Assembly (NCBI RefSeq): GCF_000204055.1
Contig: NW_006768765.1
Coordinates: 2,863,601-2,927,600, forward strand
Source of the DNA: Melampsora larici-populina 98AG31
Lineage: Eukaryota; Basidiomycota; Pucciniomycetes; Pucciniales; Melampsoraceae
Reading direction: 5' to 3'
Length of the DNA: 64,000 nt
Position 1 is the stretch's first letter. Every line of letters starts with the position of its first letter. A model generated the notes under the pieces. The model saw only the letters and a program-made list of their open reading frames with translations, had not been told where the DNA came from and did not search any database. The position numbers were made by a program, and so were the translations under genes. Shown here in pieces: positions 58,074 through 64,000 of the stretch.

Positions 58074-61000
58074 TCAAATCGTTTCAATGATCACTTCATT
58101 AGGTCCAATTCCAATAGGTAAATATTTAAATTCATCATCATCATCATTAGCTTCTTGATTTTCGGATCCTTCTAAATAATTCACAGTGTTAACTTTCTCT
58201 AAACCTTCAAATGCTTCATCTAAACTTAATAGATTCATTTTCTCAGGTACGAATCCTTCATTCTATTTTGCATCGAAAAAAAATGTCAATCAGTATGTCC
58301 TTGGATGAAAAGTTCTTGATAAGTATGAAAAATCAACTTACCAATCGTTCAAGATCATAAGAGAACCTAATTGAAGCTCTTAAATCCACTGGAATCAATG
58401 TAGGGAAAACTAAACAATTCACTGCAAGTTTCTTCTGAGAGATTTGTTCATTGATCTTACTTCCAACTTCCATTGCTCTTCCAATCATTGATCGTTCTGA
58501 TCTTTGACTAGCAGGAACAATAACAAAGACTTCAAGACCGGTATGAATGACAGAGATGAGATGAGTTGAAAAGTTATCAGTAGCTTTGAGGGTGATATTT
58601 TGATTATTTGGTGAAGTCAGTTGAAGGATTAAAGGTGTTGGTCCGACTTGTGATTTATACTTCCAATGCTACAATCATTCCACAATGATCAACCAAATGA
58701 AAACAATGATTCAGTTTGAAGATTTATTTATAATCGTTTTAGTTTGCCACTTACATATGATATTGCGTATTCGTCTTCTCCAAACAAATCTCTAAACTCA
58801 TCAGATTCACCGCCTTGCTCCAACTCTACAAGTTTTGGCTACATGATTGTGAGGGATTCCCGAATAAACAAGTTCAAAAAGTCAGTAAGTATTGAAATTC
58901 TTCATATCTGATCTTCTGATCATAAAGTTAGTGAAACATGCATGACTGACTTGAAATTCACTGGATTCTTTCAGAACTTGTTGTGCAACAAGTGAACATT
59001 GAAGTCTTTCATACCTATCAGATTGACTTCCATTCCATTGAAACAACTTCATCTTTCCATTAATCTGATCATGAACCTTGATAAGTGCCGAATATCCTGC
59101 ACAAAGAGCTTCATTCACTGATTCAGAGTCAAGTATCGATTCTTCAATGACCAATAATTTCCCAGATTGATAAGATCGACAACTGAAGACAGTTGAACAA
59201 TTTTCAAAGAGTTCAAATCGGTCTCCAAGTCTGATCATTAAACTTCCTCCTAATGCTTCGATCAATTCTACAGGTTCATATCCTTGTTGAATTTTTAACA
59301 ATCTTGACTTTTGATCAATTCCGTATTTCTTTAATAACCTTCCGATCATCTCTTCTTCCGCTTCATTCCTCGTTACCCTCTTTCCTTTCCAAACAAACAA
59401 AATGTGTTTTCCATCACTCAAATTACAGAAGATTAGTAAACTCTCATCTGAATAAAATGTATTGTATTCTTCAGGTTCGACTAATGTGGTACTGAATTCC
59501 TCAGTATCATCTGCTTTGTGTAATTGGAAAATTTCGAGTTTTGTAATGGTACTCAATCTGAATTCATCATTCGATCGATTCTGACAGGCCAATGAAATAG
59601 CTTTGGAGTTCAAGGGGGTCAGTTTTGAAGTTGCTGTAGTCAAGCCGAGATATAATGAAGGAATTAGCGTCTGCACTCGGAGGTTTTTTCAGGCAAGGAA
59701 AGACATCAAAGTCTCATCGAGTGCACTTACGTTTCACCACGATCCGTTTTCTCTTCTGTCTCTTCAATGTAGTAGGAGGCAAGACAGTTTGGAAATCTTG
59801 ATTCTTTGCAATGGGCGAGACAGCCGATGCAGTCGTGGCCGCGGCATTCGGTGGGACCGGTAAAGGTCGAGTATTACCAAGAGCCGGTGGAGAATCGGTT
59901 TCTGTTAGACCAGGAAGTGCAAACCGGCTTCCCATGTTGGAGCCAGTTGTACTTTTCATGGAAGTCGGAGGAGCGGGTAAAGGTCTTGTACTAGTTTGGA
60001 TCAAGCTAGCTGGCCGGACATCTTGTGCTTTCTTCTGAAGTTGATTCTCCCATGCAGCCGCTAATTCACTTGTTCCTTTCTTGACTACAGGTGCGAATGA
60101 TGGAATTGAGGGAAGAGTGGACTTGTGCGAACCCGGAACTTCTGGTAAAGCCTTTGTCAGAGCAGCACGACGGTTTGGGACCGGGCTCTTCGGTTGGCTG
60201 ATAGTTCGACTACCAGATCTTTGCGGCCCTCGTGCTCGATTCTTGGTCAAATGCTTCAATGGAGAAGACGTCATTGAAGGGAGAGGTGAGCCTGATGAAA
60301 CACCTAATCCATATTTATTTAGTGTCGTGGGTGTCTTGGAATCAGTGGCAATTGATTTGACAGGCGACGCCGGTGTGTGGGGCATCTCAAATTCTTGCTT
60401 ATTGCGTTTGAGGTCATGGGGGTTTTCACCTTGGAGCTCGTCATCTTCGCCAGAAGAGTCCCGGTTTGACTTGTTGTATTGATTTACATTCTTCGCAGTT
60501 GGGGTCGTTGGTGTTGGAGGTAGATCAGATTGAACAGATTTTGTTTCGGAATGCCGAAAGCGAGACTCTGTAAGGGGTTTAAGTGGACTGACATGTCTCT
60601 CAGGATCTTCCTTGACTTGATTTGCCCTTTCGAATAGAATAGTATGTCTCTTAGGCGCAGCGACATGATTGCTTGTATCGGACAAAGGAGTGATGTTCAT
60701 TGACGATTGATTGTTCGTGAAAAGCTGACTCGAAGGGAGACGGGGTGAAGAGGTCTTGCCAGAAGACCCGAACTCGTCAACAAGACCACCAGTCTGCTCT
60801 TTCCTCTTGGACCACTGCAATCTTTGAGCAACAATGTTAGAGCCGGCTAATCTTGAAAGAGAGGCGGTGAGTACTTTGTTTGGCGCGCTTAAACCAGAAT
60901 TGTTATTTGTCTGTTCATCGGATACGTGCGGAGGGACATGGTATGATTGCGACTTGCTGTTCTTGTGATTTGCTATGGTCGGCACAGCTTGAGTGGTGTT

Positions 61001-62775
61001 AGAGCGAATTGAAGTAGGTCTTGTAGTCTCGATCTTGACAGTTATCGGCTCTGGTTGGACGGTGATGTTATCGGAAAACGTAGGGGCGCCAGGCTTGGTA
61101 GCAGGGAATAAGGAACTAGCTGGTCTGGGACTTTTTTTGGTATCGATATCATCTGACGGAGCGGTCGATCTAAGATTGTAAGTGCTTTTTGATTTGATGA
61201 CATGGTGTGGTCCGGCCTTGGGCAATTTATCCGTATAAGCATCCTTCTCGTTGTCAATTGACGGTGAGGGCTTGTGACGATCCATAAATTTTTCAGCCAT
61301 GGGTGATGTGCTCAGAGACGTAGAGCCTTGATTTGGATTAGGAGATGCGAGATGAGGTTTAGCGTGCTGAACGTCGTTCACTACACCGAGCTGTGCCAAA
61401 CGATCGGCTAAAGATTTGGGCTTGAGGAAGGTGGACTGATTGGCAGAGGTGACAGGCATGGAAGAGGCAGTCGAGTGATTAGGTGGCATGGGTAAACTGC
61501 GCTGCTTGAATTTTTCTGTGTTGCTATTTCCCATCGACACCGGTTGTTGATTATCTCGACCGGGACCTTCATCTTCAACTTTATGCTGACTGACCATACC
61601 AGGTAGCGCGCGTTTAGAAGGATTGAGAACATGACTCGCACTTGAGCCACCGCCTAAAAAATTTGCCAAGCTATTTACCCCGCCTGAGCTCGATTTAGAC
61701 CAGATTTCGTGTCTTTTCTCAGCCAGTTCCCAACCTTCAGGTCTGACCTCTTTCTCGTCTACCCGCTGTTTGGTCAATACAGGCCCATTTAAATCTTTCC
61801 TTGCACCCATGAAATGAGCCAATGCGATCGGTTTCTTGTCATCATTGTGGGAAAACTTGGAAGAGTACTGGATTGCATGATTTTTGTTCGGAAGGTTAGA
61901 TTGTGAAAGGTCGGAAGGATGGCGGGAATAGGAATTGACCGCAGATTTTGGGTTGGATTGAAAGTTGTCGGACATCTGGTTTAAGCCCTGAAGAATATGA
62001 AGACCACGCTGATTAGGACGCTCGGGAGACTGGCCAAGAGTTGGATGAGTTTTGATATGATGGATACGATTGGTGAGATCGATCCTAAAGAGAGATGAGT
62101 TTTGTTTCGATGTTGGCTCCTTGAAAGAGGTAAAGGGAGTGTTTGATCGAGAACCGATCGTTGTTTCTTGAGACGAATCGAATATCTCAGCCTCGGGCTG
62201 AGTTGACGCGATTGAAAGTTGGCGTGATCGGCGAGCCTGACGGGCTGTGAGGATCTCCTGCAAGCGATATCCAAGACCGTAAAATTTTGTTTGAAAAGTG
62301 AATCAGTTGGTTTGTTCTTGGAGGAAAAAGTCACGAGTCACTGAATTGCAATCACCTTTCTTAGTTTCTGTTGTTCTTCTTGATCAGCTTGATCGATAGA
62401 CTCTCGAGTGGCTTTGACACGCTGGGCCCACTCCTGTTATCAAAAAATTGATCAAAGTAAATGATTAGAAGTTGAATGATAAAGTAGATTGATGAGAGAT
62501 GCACTTACTTTATAAGATACTTCGAATCCTTCCTCTGGGGTTGATTTAGTTCGATGATGTCGTCGTTGTCGTTGTTGTTGATGATGTTGATGTTGTTGTT
62601 GATAAGTTGAATGATGAGAGTGAGTTGAACGTCGAGAGAGGTCAACAGGATTGATAGTATCGGTCAAGTTCCTATTCTTGGTTTTGTTAATTTGATTTTG
62701 AAATTTATAAATTTGATTTTTAATTTTAATTGATTTCTTCTTCTCATTCTCATTCTCATCAACATTAACATCCAT
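58074..62775 (-). CDS. DUF4045-type protein with gelsolin-like repeats
   Basis: The start MDVNVDENENEKKKSIK opens a His/Gln/Arg-rich segment, then EEGFEVSYK and EWAQRVKATRES, an N-terminal helix typical of fungal DUF4045 proteins. One 2.5-kb exon encodes ~840 residues of Ser/Pro/Lys-rich disordered sequence with SAAWENQLQKK-like and repeated P-PLPAPP (possible SH3-binding) motifs. The C-terminal exons carry actin-binding gelsolin/ADF-like modules: KLEIFQLHKADDTEEFSTTL, FYSDESLLIFCNLSDGKHILFVWKG, a second unit with LLVIEESILDSESVNEALCAGYSALIKV and KLFQWNG, and a third ending in DDDDEFKYLPIGIGPNEVIIETI. The family's gelsolin repeats bind or sever actin; a cortical actin role is inferred. The total is about 1,350 residues. 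Internal intron boundaries near 58260-58870 are less certain. Confidence 0.82.
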
Positions 62776-63719
62776 CTCAATAACAAAAAACAGCCACTCT
62801 TCAATCGTGAAAAATAATAATCTCGTAGTTGAAAAAGAGTGCTAAACCTTCTCAGCTGCTCTTTCCATTTTGATACGCTGGTCAATCCCATCACACTCAG
62901 ACCAATTCATTTGGTAAGAGTGCCTGATATCTTCATCACCTGTCAAGGCCTTTTCTAAACTTGCCCTGCCATGAGATAAGGAATGGGTTGAGCGAACCAG
63001 TTCTTTACGCTCCGTCTCGATTGACAAAGTGAAGGAGTGATTGATTGATCTACTTCCCACTAAGGGCAGGATATGGGTGAGAAAGATGAAGAAAGACACC
63101 ACACATTTCGATCACTATATTCAATCGACTGACGAGTCTTTCCCCTCACTTTTAGACAATATTTACCATCACAAAGGCGATTTAGCGTTTCCGGTTTCCA
63201 AGGCCTGAGTTCTTGCTTAGCGCCCCTTGAGCTGAAGTTCCTTTCAGTAGCAATTCTTCCATCGACATTAATCCTTTGATGATCAGTGCTTTTGACATCC
63301 CCTCGGCAGTTGACTTGACAAATAATGAGTACAATCTTCCTATGACTCATTCAATAATCCCAAGCTATCGATCAAGAAAATTGAAGCGTCATTCCTTTGT
63401 CGAGTTCAAAAGCAATGGGACTAATGAATTTTCCTCAGCTTACTTTTCAAATCCTCAAGTCTATAAGCCGGAGATTGAATCATCTCATCATGAGCTGAGG
63501 AAGGTCCTCTAAGCAAATATACCCCAAATGCACGCTGAGCTTCAGTCGAAGAAACTATAAAAAGTGAACTCGTAAACCATCCTTGATCATATTCTTCATC
63601 CACTTCATACTCTATCACAAGCTATTCACACTATCAAATAAACTCACTCAATCATCACGATAAACTCCACCAACGTTTATATTAAAATTGACACCACCTT
63701 CAACTCAAAATCAAACATC
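62776..63719. other. divergent intergenic region
   Basis: Contains the upstream region of the gelsolin gene and of the secreted-protein gene at 63720. Overlapping short minus-strand frames (62842-63350) have no motifs and no clear splice links. CT-rich, TATA-like sequence (TTTATATTAAAA near 63678) lies 40 bp before the next start. Confidence 0.45.
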
Positions 63720-64000
63720 ATGCACACTTTGAACTCCTTTATCATCATCGCTGCTTTCATCGCCAACCGGGTCATAACACACCCTGGTAGCCTCGACTCC
63801 GTCCTTGTCCCAGCTCGTGCTCAAGAACTTCAACGTAGAGCTATTTCTCCTGATGTTCTACTCAACAATGGAAAACTAGCTCAAGGTCTCAACGCGAAAT
63901 ATGCGACTATGACGATGGGAACCTCGTGTAAAGAAGGCGATCATGCTTGTCTTCAAGGTGGTTTTGCTCAATGTGTTTCCGGAAAATATGTTAGCCTTGG
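63720..64000 (+). CDS. secreted Cys-rich protein, 5' part only
   Basis: Begins MHTLNSFIIIAAFIANRVIT, a signal peptide, then a short propeptide-like stretch with a dibasic QRRAI. Next is the motif LLNNGKLAQGLNAKYATM, then TSCKEGDHACLQGGFAQCVSGKYVS. This block (LNNG-xx-AQ-LN, then C-x4-5-ACxxGxFAQCxxGKxV) recurs at the N-terminus of many secreted basidiomycete proteins and is thought to be a small carbohydrate-binding-like module; what follows it varies. The frame is open to the window edge with no intron needed, so the gene is truncated by the window, not broken. Confidence 0.75.
   Translation, partial: MHTLNSFIIIAAFIANRVITHPGSLDSVLVPARAQELQRRAISPDVLLNNGKLAQGLNAKYATMTMGTSCKEGDHACLQGGFAQCVSGKYVSL

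Overview
The window is nuclear DNA of a filamentous fungus. The genes are AT-rich and split by many short introns (50-150 bp, mostly GTAAGT/GTATGT donors), and the intergenic DNA is full of small transposable elements. The gene set (glyoxal oxidase, DUF4045-gelsolin protein, Pyp-type tyrosine phosphatase, UVRAG/Vps38-like protein, KDZ transposon with an HMG-like partner) fits a basidiomycete. A rust fungus (Pucciniales, Melampsora-like) is my best guess, by inference only. No tRNA, rRNA, CRISPR or bacterial feature was recognised.

Layout. 1-5.6 kb is a gene-poor transposon island: a candidate 2.8-kb inverted-repeat element flanked by GACATA repeats, holding a broken NAA50-type acetyltransferase and two smaller nested elements. 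5.6-11.8 kb has an ArfGAP with NPF motifs (minus), a secreted or membrane-anchored Ser-rich protein (plus) and a long low-complexity protein (minus). 12.06-14.62 kb is a multi-exon gene for a chain of tandem SUMO-like domains. 16.97-26.79 kb is a complete-looking 9,823-bp KDZ DNA transposon with ~225-bp terminal inverted repeats, a perfect 8-bp target duplication, an apparently intact transposase, an HMG-like second gene and a ~170-bp tandem repeat array between them. 28.04-30.26 kb is a second tandem-SUMO-like gene whose 3' repeats have decayed. 30.3-33 kb is another island of foldback elements.

34-64 kb is mostly housekeeping: glyoxal oxidase (34.3-37.1), a small one-pass protein (38.4-39.0), a rhodanese plus tyrosine phosphatase protein (39.9-44.0), a UVRAG/Vps38-like PI3-kinase complex subunit (45.5-48.4), an unresolved multi-pass membrane protein (49.5-51.7), mitochondrial phosphatidylserine decarboxylase (52.3-54.1), a Yop1/HVA22 ER-shaping protein (56.1-56.8), a DUF4045/gelsolin protein (58.1-62.8) and the 5' end of a secreted protein gene (63.7-end). 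Several genes (ArfGAP, UVRAG-like, Yop1, gelsolin) concern membrane traffic, ER shape or actin, but their adjacency shows no operon-like logic.

The most unusual feature is in the two tandem-SUMO genes. Successive domains are joined through recurring 2-nucleotide exons (AG-TG-GTAAGT or AG-TT-GTAAGT). Without them the reading frame hits a stop at once at nearly every join. I count six intact cases, each completing a codon for a hydrophobic residue. This rests on reading frame and repetition and needs transcript evidence.
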